A DNA stretch of 64,000 nucleotides, from the NCBI RefSeq assembly GCF_000348725.1, contig NC_020813.1, positions 1,240,001 through 1,304,000 on the forward strand, in the 5' to 3' direction. The position numbers and the translations under genes were made by a program. The stretch's first letter is position 1. Each line of letters starts with the position of its first letter. Below, one piece after another: positions 35,497 to 42,763 of this stretch. The notes beneath the pieces were generated by a model that ran no database searches, was not told where the DNA came from, and was given only the letters and a program-made list of their open reading frames with translations. The DNA comes from Pseudobdellovibrio exovorus JSS (GTDB lineage Bacteria; Bdellovibrionota; Bdellovibrionia; Bdellovibrionales; Bdellovibrionaceae).

Positions 35497-36293
35497 TGGG
35501 CGGCACAATGAGTACTTCTATGATTATTTTTTACACCCTAGTTAGAAGAGAAGTAAAACGCTTCTTCAAAGTGGTGATTCAAACAGTTGTGAGTCCCATA
35601 GTGAGTTCTTTTCTTTACCTTTTGGTATTTGGTGTTTCACTTGGGTCTAATGTTCAATTGGCCAGTGGTATTGATTACCTCAGCTTTTTAATCCCCGGCC
35701 TTATGGTTATGGGACTAATTAATAATGCCTTTCAGAACTCATCATCATCGGTGGTGACATCTAAGTTTTCAGGTGACTTAGAGGATATTCGCGTCGCACC
35801 TATTCCGAACTCATATATTATTTGGGCTATGGGATTGGGAGGAGTCTTCCGTGGAACACTGGTGGCCCTGATTATTGGCGCCGTGGGTATTTTGTTTCAT
35901 TACATGCAGTTGCACACATGGCTTCATGTGGAGCATCCCTTCTGGTTGATCTACTTTTTTCTAGTAGGTGGTTTTATTTTTTCATTTATCGGAATTTTTA
36001 TTGCTGTATTGGCAAATTCTTTTGATCAGCTCAGTGCTTTCAGTACTTTTATTCTGCTGCCATTGACTTATTTGGGAGGAGTTTTTATCTCAATCCAAAC
36101 TCTGCACCCTATATGGCAAGCGGTTTCTAAGATGAATCCACTTTTCTATCTAATTAATGGGTTCCGTTATGCCATCATCGGACAGGCGGATGTGAGTCTA
36201 GAATCTGCCGTAGCCATTACGTTTGTGGGTGTATTGGTAACGTTTGTGATGGCGCAGTTTTCATTGCGTAGAGGTTCGTTTGCTCGTTGGTAA
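35496..36293 (+). CDS. ABC-2-type exporter permease
   Basis: The 265-residue protein has six membrane helices and the ABC-2 pattern, including LSAFSTFILLPLTYLGG near 180-200 and the closing NPLFYLINGFRYA segment. It forms the membrane half of an exporter with the preceding ATPase; relatives move drugs, lipids or polysaccharides. The start overlaps the ATPase stop by one base; an ATG at 35508 is also possible. Confidence 0.9.
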   Translation: MGGTMSTSMIIFYTLVRREVKRFFKVVIQTVVSPIVSSFLYLLVFGVSLGSNVQLASGIDYLSFLIPGLMVMGLINNAFQNSSSSVVTSKFSGDLEDIRVAPIPNSYIIWAMGLGGVFRGTLVALIIGAVGILFHYMQLHTWLHVEHPFWLIYFFLVGGFIFSFIGIFIAVLANSFDQLSAFSTFILLPLTYLGGVFISIQTLHPIWQAVSKMNPLFYLINGFRYAIIGQADVSLESAVAITFVGVLVTFVMAQFSLRRGSFARW

Positions 36294-36335
36294 GTTATTA
36301 TCAGATGTGTAAGCGGATGAGTTTAAGGAGATAAA

Positions 36336-37685
36336 ATGTTTGAGAGTTTATCGGATAAAATTTTAGGTTCTGTAAAAAAACTCAGAGGTCAGGCGACGAT
36401 ATCGGAATCGAATATCGAAGAGGCAATTAAAGAGATTCGCATGAGTCTTTTAGAGGCTGACGTAAACTTTAAAGTGGTTAAAAACTTCATTGATCGCGTG
36501 AAAGCTAAAGCCATTGGTGCTGAAGTCATTAAGAATGTTAACCCCGGTCAAATGTTCACTAAAATCGTACACGATGAATTAGTGCAGACATTGGGTGGTG
36601 ATAAAGTTGATGTGAATGTCCGTGAAAATCCATCGGTGATCATGATGGTGGGTTTGCAAGGTGCGGGTAAAACAACATCGACAGCGAAACTGGGATTGTA
36701 TCTACGTCAAAAGTTAGGAAAAAAAGTAGGATTTGTGCCAGCCGATATCTATCGTCCGGCAGCGATTGAGCAACTTCAAATTTTGGCCAAACAAAATGGA
36801 TTCAGTTGTTTTTCTTCTACTACAGAAATGAAGCCAGAAGATATTTTAACACAGGCGTTGGCTTGGGCTAAAAAAGAAATGATTGATGTTCTGTTGTTGG
36901 ATACTGCGGGTCGCTTGCAGATTGATGACGAGCTGATGAAAGAGTTGGAAGATCTAAAACAGGTGATCACTCCTACCGAAATTTTATTGGTTGCAGATGC
37001 GATGTTAGGTCAACAAGCCGTAAGCGTGGCTGAAACCTTCCATCAACGCCTTGGACTGACAGGGCTTGTGTTGACGAAGGTAGATGGTGATGCCCGCGGT
37101 GGAGCGGCTCTTTCGATTCGTGAAATGACGGGTATTCCTATTAAATTTATGGGGGTCGGAGAAAAAGTCTCTGCATTAGAGGTCTTCCATCCTGATCGCT
37201 TAGCTGGTCGTATCCTTGATATGGGTGATGTTCTTTCCTTGGTCGAGAAGGCTCAGGAAGTGATGGACCACCAAGAGGTCGAAAAATCAGCGAAAAGAAT
37301 GATGAACAATGAGTTCACATTAACGGATTTCTTATCCCAAATTCAGCAATTGAAAAAAATGGGCGGCCTCGAGAGCATGTTGAAGTTTCTTCCGGGGATG
37401 GGTGAGATTTCAAAACAGATGAAAAATATGACCCCTCCGGACAGCGAAATGAAAAAGATTGAGGCCATTATCAACTCGATGACGATTCAAGAGCGTGAAG
37501 ATCACAGGGTATTAAATGGCTCACGGCGTCAAAGAATTGCGGATGGAAGCGGAACTCGGGTTCAGGATGTGAACAAGCTCATCAAACAGTTCGAGGAAGC
37601 GAAAAAGATGATGTCTGGCATGATGAAGATGGGTTTGGGAAAAGCTATGAGGGGTGGAAAATCGCCTATGAAATTTCCTTTTTAA
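36336..37685 (+). CDS. ffh: Signal recognition particle protein Ffh
   Basis: The 449-residue GTPase has the N domain, the G domain with GLQGAGKTT, DTAGR and TKVDGDARGG, and a Met-rich M domain (about 300-440) that binds 4.5S RNA and signal sequences. It targets nascent membrane proteins to FtsY and SecYEG. The gene heads the ribosomal/RNA-modification block but is separated from rpsP by a promoter. A TAAGGAG-type ribosome binding site precedes the ATG. Confidence 0.97.
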   Translation: MFESLSDKILGSVKKLRGQATISESNIEEAIKEIRMSLLEADVNFKVVKNFIDRVKAKAIGAEVIKNVNPGQMFTKIVHDELVQTLGGDKVDVNVRENPSVIMMVGLQGAGKTTSTAKLGLYLRQKLGKKVGFVPADIYRPAAIEQLQILAKQNGFSCFSSTTEMKPEDILTQALAWAKKEMIDVLLLDTAGRLQIDDELMKELEDLKQVITPTEILLVADAMLGQQAVSVAETFHQRLGLTGLVLTKVDGDARGGAALSIREMTGIPIKFMGVGEKVSALEVFHPDRLAGRILDMGDVLSLVEKAQEVMDHQEVEKSAKRMMNNEFTLTDFLSQIQQLKKMGGLESMLKFLPGMGEISKQMKNMTPPDSEMKKIEAIINSMTIQEREDHRVLNGSRRQRIADGSGTRVQDVNKLIKQFEEAKKMMSGMMKMGLGKAMRGGKSPMKFPF

Positions 37686-37736
37686 GTGAGGAAAAGATCT
37701 TTTCTGGCTTTTCTAGGCCTTTTTAAAGAAAATTAT

Positions 37737-37764
37737 TTGAAATTAGAGCTAATTAGGTTATAAA
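37737..37764 (+). promoter_or_regulatory. Promoter of the rpsP operon
   Basis: TTGAAA (37737-37742) and TATAAA (37759-37764) are separated by 16 bases, a good housekeeping sigma-factor match, 66 bases before the rpsP start. A 14-base perfect palindrome (GAAAAGATCTTTTC, 37691-37704) lies just past the ffh stop and may help to end the ffh message. Confidence 0.6.
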
Positions 37765-37829
37765 TCTTGTCTTTGCATTTTGTTTAAGTGCGATTTACAG
37801 ATCGTTATAGTTATAAGGAAGGTATTCTC

Positions 37830-38123
37830 ATGGTCGTTATTCGTCTAGCACGCGTTGGTAAGAAACATGATCCTGCGTACAGAATCACTGTTGCAGACTC
37901 TCGCAAGTATGTTACTGGTCGCTTCATTGAAGTTTTAGGCACTTACATTCCATCTCCAATGGGTAAACAACAAAAAGTTACCTTGAATGTTGAAAAAGCT
38001 AAAGACTGGTTAACAAAAGGTGCTCAGCCTTCAGATACAGTACGTCACGTATTGAAATTGGCTGGAGTTGAGACAAAGCCGTCTAAAAAACAAGTAAAAG
38101 CAGCTAAAGCTAAAAAAGCTTAG
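37830..38123 (+). CDS. rpsP: 30S ribosomal protein S16
   Basis: The 97-residue protein begins MVVIRLARVG and follows the S16 pattern through the PAYRITVADSR segment, with a Lys/Ala-rich tail. The start at 37830 is set by the family alignment and by AAGGAAGG nine bases upstream; the longer frame from 37788 adds residues not found in S16. First gene of the rpsP-khpA-rimM-trmD-rplS block. Confidence 0.97.
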   Translation: MVVIRLARVGKKHDPAYRITVADSRKYVTGRFIEVLGTYIPSPMGKQQKVTLNVEKAKDWLTKGAQPSDTVRHVLKLAGVETKPSKKQVKAAKAKKA

Positions 38124-38243
38124 TTATCTGCTCATTACTGGCGATATTTGTTTTAAATAAATGAAATAAGATTTAAAATAATTGTTGTCAGTAATACCTG
38201 TTTTTTGCAAAAATACGCACAAGCAGATGCGGGAGTCGTATAA

Positions 38244-38483
38244 ATGGACAATTTAAAAGAACTTGTTGAACATATGGCTAAATCTCTGGTGGATAAACCA
38301 GAAAATGTAGTTGTGGATGAAATCCCAGGTCAACAAACCACGTTACTAGCTCTAAAAGTAGATAAAGAAGACCTTGGTAAAGTCATCGGGAAACAAGGAA
38401 AAACAGCAGCGGCAATGAGAACTATCATCCGCGCGGCAGGAACTAAGCTGAATAAGCGCTACCACTTAGATATCGTTGAGTAG
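38244..38483 (+). CDS. khpA: KH-domain RNA-binding protein KhpA
   Basis: A 79-residue protein consisting of one KH domain, with the GxxG loop as IGKQGKT at about 49-55. It fits the KhpA (YlqC) family, which forms an RNA-binding dimer, often with KhpB, and is commonly placed between rpsP and rimM. The 120-base gap before it contains an ATTACTG/CAGTAAT inverted repeat but no clear promoter. A strong terminator follows it directly. Confidence 0.93.
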   Translation: MDNLKELVEHMAKSLVDKPENVVVDEIPGQQTTLLALKVDKEDLGKVIGKQGKTAAAMRTIIRAAGTKLNKRYHLDIVE

Positions 38484-38511
38484 TTCCCTTTAAGATAAAT
38501 ACAAGATAAAT

Positions 38512-38544
38512 AAAAAAGGAGCTTTTAGGGCTCCTTTTTTATTT
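38512..38544 (+). terminator. Intrinsic terminator between khpA and rimM
   Basis: AAAAAAGGAGC (38512-38522) pairs with GCTCCTTTTTT (38530-38540) around a seven-base loop, followed by more T: a textbook Rho-independent terminator. It ends about 12 bases before the rimM start codon, inside what should be one operon, so it may set the ratio of rpsP-khpA to rimM-trmD-rplS message. Confidence 0.88.
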
Positions 38545-38555
38545 TGGATTAGGTC

Positions 38556-39092
38556 ATGGCAGAGTTGAATCAAAAAGAGTGTGTGCATGTTGGTAAAGTT
38601 ATGGATGCCCATGGTATCCGTGGCGATCTATATATTCTTATTTTTTCTGGCGATGTTTCTTGGGGTAGTAAGTTGAAGCAATTGGCTTTAAAGCGCTCTG
38701 ATGAACAGCAGTCTTTTGACATTCAAAAAGTTAAATCCTTCAAAAAAGGCTTTATTGTAAAACTAGCAGGCTTTGATGATCGCAATCGTGCCGAAGAGTT
38801 TAAAGGAGCCGAAGTGTGGGTTCCTGAGGACCTTTTCGTCGCTCAACAAGGCGAGTCTTTATATCTACGTGAAGTTTTGAATTTCACCGTCAAAGACGAG
38901 CATTTAGGGCCCATAGGACAAGTCGAATCCTTTTCATCAAACGGTATTCAGGATTTGTTAGTTGTGCAGGCGGCAGATAGCTCTGTCTACGAGATCCCAT
39001 TTGTTGAAGATTTTGTTGTCGCGATTGATTATGAACAGCAGACAATTTTGATGTCGTTACCGGAAGGGCTTCTGGAGATCAATCGTGACTGA
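38556..39092 (+). CDS. rimM: Ribosome maturation factor RimM
   Basis: The 178-residue protein has the RimM N-terminal beta-barrel (VGKVMDAHGIRGDL near 12-25) and a C-terminal PRC-barrel domain (about 100-170). It helps assemble the 30S head by binding S19. The gene overlaps trmD by eight bases, showing coupling. Only a weak AGG stands before its ATG because the terminator occupies the upstream space. Confidence 0.95.
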   Translation: MAELNQKECVHVGKVMDAHGIRGDLYILIFSGDVSWGSKLKQLALKRSDEQQSFDIQKVKSFKKGFIVKLAGFDDRNRAEEFKGAEVWVPEDLFVAQQGESLYLREVLNFTVKDEHLGPIGQVESFSSNGIQDLLVVQAADSSVYEIPFVEDFVVAIDYEQQTILMSLPEGLLEINRD

Positions 39093-39813
39093 GCTTGAAG
39101 ATCGCCGAGTTCAGCTCAAGATCATCACCCTGTTCCCAGAGCTCATTCGCAGCTATCTGGGCGATGCTCTTATTGCTAAGGCATTAAATAAAAACCTTCT
39201 TTCAATAGAGCTGATTCCTTTACGTGATTTTTCAGACAATAGTTACAAATCTGTGGACGAGGCACCATTCGGCGGTGGCGATGGGATGTTAATACGTGCC
39301 GATATTCTTGAAAAAGCTCTGCTGACTATTCTTGATAAGGCGAAAAATCAAAAGGTGATCTATTTTACGCCGCAAGGGAAGCTGTTCACTTCGGCTGAGG
39401 CACAGCAAATAGCGCAAGATCAGATGGGTGCCGACGAGATTATTTTGATCTGTGGTCGCTACGCAGGTGTGGATCAAAGATTTATTGATCAGTATGTGGA
39501 TGAAGAGTGGTCTATTGGGGACTATGTTCTGTCTGGCGGAGAAATCCCGGCCTTGGTGGTGATTGAGGCGGTTTCTCGCTTTGTCCCTGGTGTTCTGGGG
39601 CAGTTGCAGTCGGCAGAAGAGGATTCTTTGCAAAACCAACTTTTAGAAGCTCCTCAATACACTCGTCCTCAAGTTTGGAATGAACAGAAGGTTCCAGACG
39701 TGCTGTTGTCAGGTGATCATAAAAAAATTAAAGAGTGGAAGCAGAAGATGGCTTTAGAAGTGACTCAGAAAAAAAGACCGGACTTATTGAAAAAGAGGAA
39801 CAGTGAAACGTAA
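39085..39813 (+). CDS. trmD: tRNA (guanine-37-N1) methyltransferase
   Basis: The 242-residue SPOUT enzyme shows DEAPFGGGDGM near 52-62, the knot segment ICGRYAGVDQRF near 117-128 and SIGDYVLSGGE near 137-147. It methylates G37 of tRNAs to prevent frameshifting. It overlaps rimM upstream and the PF09936 methyltransferase downstream by 11 bases, so all three are translated from one message. Confidence 0.97.
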   Translation: MTELEDRRVQLKIITLFPELIRSYLGDALIAKALNKNLLSIELIPLRDFSDNSYKSVDEAPFGGGDGMLIRADILEKALLTILDKAKNQKVIYFTPQGKLFTSAEAQQIAQDQMGADEIILICGRYAGVDQRFIDQYVDEEWSIGDYVLSGGEIPALVVIEAVSRFVPGVLGQLQSAEEDSLQNQLLEAPQYTRPQVWNEQKVPDVLLSGDHKKIKEWKQKMALEVTQKKRPDLLKKRNSET

Positions 39814-40372
39814 AGCACCATTGGCTGTGGCCCTACTTCATTATCCGACTAAAGATCGTGCTGGCGATTTGGTTGCCACGAACATCACCAATTTTGATAT
39901 ACATGATATTGCGCGCGCATGTCGTGTTTATGGTATTGATCGCTATTACATTGTTCACCCCACAAAAGAACAACTGATGTTTGTTGAGAGGGTCTTAGAT
40001 CACTGGAATGTGGGCGAGGGGTCTAAGTTCAATCCTATGCGTAAAACGGCCTTAAGGGACGTCAGAACGGCTGAAAACCTACAAGCTGCTATGAAGGACT
40101 GGGGGCATGAAAATGCCCGTGTGGTGGTGACCAGCGCCCGTAGCCTTGAGGGACAAGAGCGTTTTAGCTTTCAGAGCTTCCGTGAAGTCCTAGAAACCGA
40201 AAATCAGCCCTATTTTCTTGTATTTGGGACAGGGTTTGGTTTGACGCAGGATTTCATGAAAACCTGCTATGGAGTTCTAGAACCGATCAAGGGAGCCTCG
40301 ACTGATGACTATAGGCATCTCAGTGTTCGTTCGGCAGTGAGTATCTGTCTTGACCGACTCCTCGGGTCATGA
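39803..40372 (+). CDS. PF09936-type SAM-dependent RNA methyltransferase
   Basis: The 189-residue protein begins with the conserved ALLHYPTKDRAG segment and ends with a SPOUT-like knot (VFGTGFGL near 145-152 and SVRSAVSICLDRL at the end). This matches the COG4752/PF09936 family found between trmD and rplS in several delta-like lineages. The target RNA is unknown; family context suggests tRNA or rRNA. It overlaps trmD by 11 bases. Confidence 0.85.
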   Translation: MKRKAPLAVALLHYPTKDRAGDLVATNITNFDIHDIARACRVYGIDRYYIVHPTKEQLMFVERVLDHWNVGEGSKFNPMRKTALRDVRTAENLQAAMKDWGHENARVVVTSARSLEGQERFSFQSFREVLETENQPYFLVFGTGFGLTQDFMKTCYGVLEPIKGASTDDYRHLSVRSAVSICLDRLLGS

Positions 40373-40433
40373 TAATTCATATTCTCTTTAAATAAGAAAG
40401 ATTAATTTATTTAGGTAAAGTTAGGGATTGAAC

Positions 40434-40871
40434 ATGGCAAAAGCAAAAGCAACTAAAACAACAAAGGCTAGAACTAAAAAGACAACAGCATCTAGCTTTA
40501 CAGGAAAAGAAACTAATCTTGTTAAACGTGTAACAACTAGAAAAGTAAGCCCTAAAATCGCGGCTTTCAGCCCTGGTGATACAGTAAATGTTTACGTTAA
40601 AGTTGTTGAAGGCGAAAAAGAGCGCGTTCAGTTGTACAAAGGCGTAGTAACTAAAATTCAAGGTCACGCACATAAAACTTTCACAGTTCGTAAGATCTCT
40701 GCAGGTGTTGGTGTTGAAAGAACTTTCCCATTCAGATCTCCAGCTATTGAATCAGTAGAATTAGTGAGTCACGGTAAAGTTCGTCGCGCTAAATTATACT
40801 ACTTACGTGATCTTGATGGTAAAGCAGCTCGTATCGAATCTGAGCTTGCGACTCCAGACTCTGCTGAGTAG
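40434..40871 (+). CDS. rplS: 50S ribosomal protein L19
   Basis: A 145-residue protein whose residues about 30-140 follow L19 ([13 protein letters not shown] and the [15 protein letters not shown] closing segment). It has an extra N-terminal Lys/Thr/Ala-rich arm of roughly 25-30 residues. The start at 40434 is set by AGGGA seven bases upstream; a TTG at 40428 would add two residues. L19 lies at the 30S-50S interface. Confidence 0.95.
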   Translation: MAKAKATKTTKARTKKTTASSFTGKETNLVKRVTTRKVSPKIAAFSPGDTVNVYVKVVEGEKERVQLYKGVVTKIQGHAHKTFTVRKISAGVGVERTFPFRSPAIESVELVSHGKVRRAKLYYLRDLDGKAARIESELATPDSAE

Positions 40872-40882
40872 TTTCTTCAGAA

Positions 40883-41497
40883 GTGAACTTTTCGCTTCTT
40901 GATCCAAAAATAGACCTCAAGAATTTTCCGACTCCGTTTATCGGAGTCGATGAAGTGGGGCGCGGCTGTCTGGCCGGCCCTGTTGCAGCCGCCGCTGTTA
41001 TCTTTAAATCTGAAATCGACACGGAAAAATATAAAGACTCAAAACTTCTTAAAGAAGAAGAACGTGAAGAACTTGCGCTCAGTATCCAGCAACATCATCT
41101 GGTCTGTGTGGGCTGGGCGAGTGTGGAAGAAATTGATAAGATCAATATCTTGCAAGCCAGCTTCCTTGCGATGAGACGTGCAATAGCAGGTCTTCAAATC
41201 ACAGCAGGAAGTGTTCTCGTGGATGGACGGGACATCATTCCGAATTTGGAATCTTTTAAGCAACAGGCCATCATTCAAGGTGATAAAAAGGTAAGTCTAA
41301 TTTCTGCAGCATCAATTGCGGCCAAAGTGGCTCGAGATCATTTGATGAAAGAGATTGCGCAGGATTTTAATGCTTACGGATTTGAAAAACACAAAGGATA
41401 CGGAACTCCTTATCATCGTCAAAAAATTCAAGAGATGGGTCCGTGTAAGTGGCATCGTCAAAGCTTCGGCGGAGTCAAAGAATTCATCGTTAGATAA
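40883..41497 (+). CDS. rnhB: Ribonuclease HII
   Basis: The 204-residue enzyme carries the acidic catalytic set in GVDEVGRG (near 21-28), LVDGRD (near 112-117) and KVARD (near 149-153). It removes ribonucleotides and RNA-DNA hybrid RNA from DNA. It starts with GTG 11 bases after rplS, and its 3' part overlaps the yraN frame. Confidence 0.95.
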   Translation: MNFSLLDPKIDLKNFPTPFIGVDEVGRGCLAGPVAAAAVIFKSEIDTEKYKDSKLLKEEEREELALSIQQHHLVCVGWASVEEIDKINILQASFLAMRRAIAGLQITAGSVLVDGRDIIPNLESFKQQAIIQGDKKVSLISAASIAAKVARDHLMKEIAQDFNAYGFEKHKGYGTPYHRQKIQEMGPCKWHRQSFGGVKEFIVR

Positions 41498-41831
41498 AAA
41501 TCATATTCGTGGACATCGTGCTGAAGAGGCCGTCGCCAAACTTCTGAAGCAAAAGGGTTATGTCGTCTTTCGTAATATTAAAACTCAGATTGCCGAAATA
41601 GACGTATTAGCCATAAGTTCAAAAAAAATTTCTTTGATCGAAGTGAAGTCTTTAGATGATGAATGGCGCGTCTTTGAAAGAATATCGCCTCAGCAGCTTG
41701 ATAAGTTACGTAGAAATTTAATGTTGTTTCAAGATTTTCAAAAAAGAAACCCCGAATTTGAGCTCGGGGTCTATATCGCGCTTGTGAATCAATTAAATCA
41801 AGTGCGGGTGATTGATGTCGCGATGGATTAG
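41370..41831 (+). CDS. YraN/UPF0102 family putative endonuclease-like protein
   Basis: The conserved part begins at about base 41502 with [19 protein letters not shown] and continues with the nuclease-like core [21 protein letters not shown], which has the acidic and Lys residues of the restriction-endonuclease-like fold. The family's role is uncertain. Between the domain and ATG 41370 no ATG, GTG or TTG is in frame except TTG 41382, so translation starts deep inside rnhB or at a non-standard codon near 41502. The 44 N-terminal residues given here may not exist in the real protein. Confidence 0.75.
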   Translation: MLTDLKNTKDTELLIIVKKFKRWVRVSGIVKASAESKNSSLDKNHIRGHRAEEAVAKLLKQKGYVVFRNIKTQIAEIDVLAISSKKISLIEVKSLDDEWRVFERISPQQLDKLRRNLMLFQDFQKRNPEFELGVYIALVNQLNQVRVIDVAMD

Positions 41832-41843
41832 TATTACTTAGTT

Positions 41844-42686
41844 TTAGAATGCTACAGCCGCGCCGATACTTAAACGCAGTCCTGACATATCAACTTTCAC
41901 TGCGCTTCCATCTTGATTACGTAGTTTTTGTCCGTTGATGATGGCACCGCCATTAACTACGACTGTAGGGTGATTGCCATCAACCGTCATATCGCCTGAA
42001 GTGACATACTCATACTGTCCACCGGCACGGATAATGATGTTCGGAGTGAAGTGGTAGTTGTAAAAAGCTCTGACTTTAAAAGCCATAGGTTGATCTTGCC
42101 AGTAAACGTCTTCTTGAACGCCATTAGCTGTTAAAACATTGTGGTAACGATATTTTAATGCATACCCAATACCACCGCCGAGTTCGAAACTGTTTTGATC
42201 ATCAATTTCAAAAGCTAAATCGTAAAGAGCGAAAACCGATTCATACTCGAATGTATCTTGGATGAAAGTTGTTGTTGCAGTGACTTGAGTGTTATTAAGT
42301 TCTTGGAAAGAACGGGTGTATTCAAGGCCTAGGAAACCAGATCCTAGTCTCATGCCACCACCAACGGTGAAGCCATTCATTGACGAGAATGTTCCTTGAG
42401 ATGCCGTCGTATTATTCCATAGCTGACGTGAGCGATAGTCATTTAGATCAGATGGGGAAACTAGACTGTATTCATAGCCACCCAATACGCGGAATGTAGG
42501 CGGTGCTGGCTTTACTTTTTCGATGATCACCTGTTTTTGAGGCTGTGGGGGGCGATTGACCGGTTGCTGTTGTGGCTGAGGAGCTGGTTGAGTGTTAGGA
42601 GGTCTTTGGGCTTGAGCCTGTGCTACAGATGAAGCCAAAACTAGCGCACCAATAACCGAGTAAAAACTAAACAAATTAATCTTCAT
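41844..42686 (-). CDS. Outer-membrane beta-barrel with Pro/Gln-rich N-terminal arm
   Basis: The 280-residue protein has a signal peptide (1-24), then a Pro/Gln-rich segment (about 26-55), then a beta-barrel with repeated amphipathic strands (about 64-280) ending in a final strand and Phe. It fits small OmpA-like or OmpW-like outer-membrane barrels. The Pro/Gln arm would sit in the periplasm. A plain AT-rich leader with AGGATTATT precedes the start. No specific family recognised. Confidence 0.72.
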   Translation of the reverse strand: MKINLFSFYSVIGALVLASSVAQAQAQRPPNTQPAPQPQQQPVNRPPQPQKQVIIEKVKPAPPTFRVLGGYEYSLVSPSDLNDYRSRQLWNNTTASQGTFSSMNGFTVGGGMRLGSGFLGLEYTRSFQELNNTQVTATTTFIQDTFEYESVFALYDLAFEIDDQNSFELGGGIGYALKYRYHNVLTANGVQEDVYWQDQPMAFKVRAFYNYHFTPNIIIRAGGQYEYVTSGDMTVDGNHPTVVVNGGAIINGQKLRNQDGSAVKVDMSGLRLSIGAAVAF

Positions 42687-42763
42687 AATAATCCTCTTTA
42701 TAATCCTCGTTGGTTTGCCCCAGTATATAAATTGATCAAATAGAGCGTCAAGAAGGCTTTTCT

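Noticed and set aside
37691-37704. GAAAAGATCTTTTC as a regulatory palindrome
   Set aside because: Perfect over 14 bases but very A/T-rich around a GATC core and located just past the ffh stop; more likely part of the end of the ffh message or chance.
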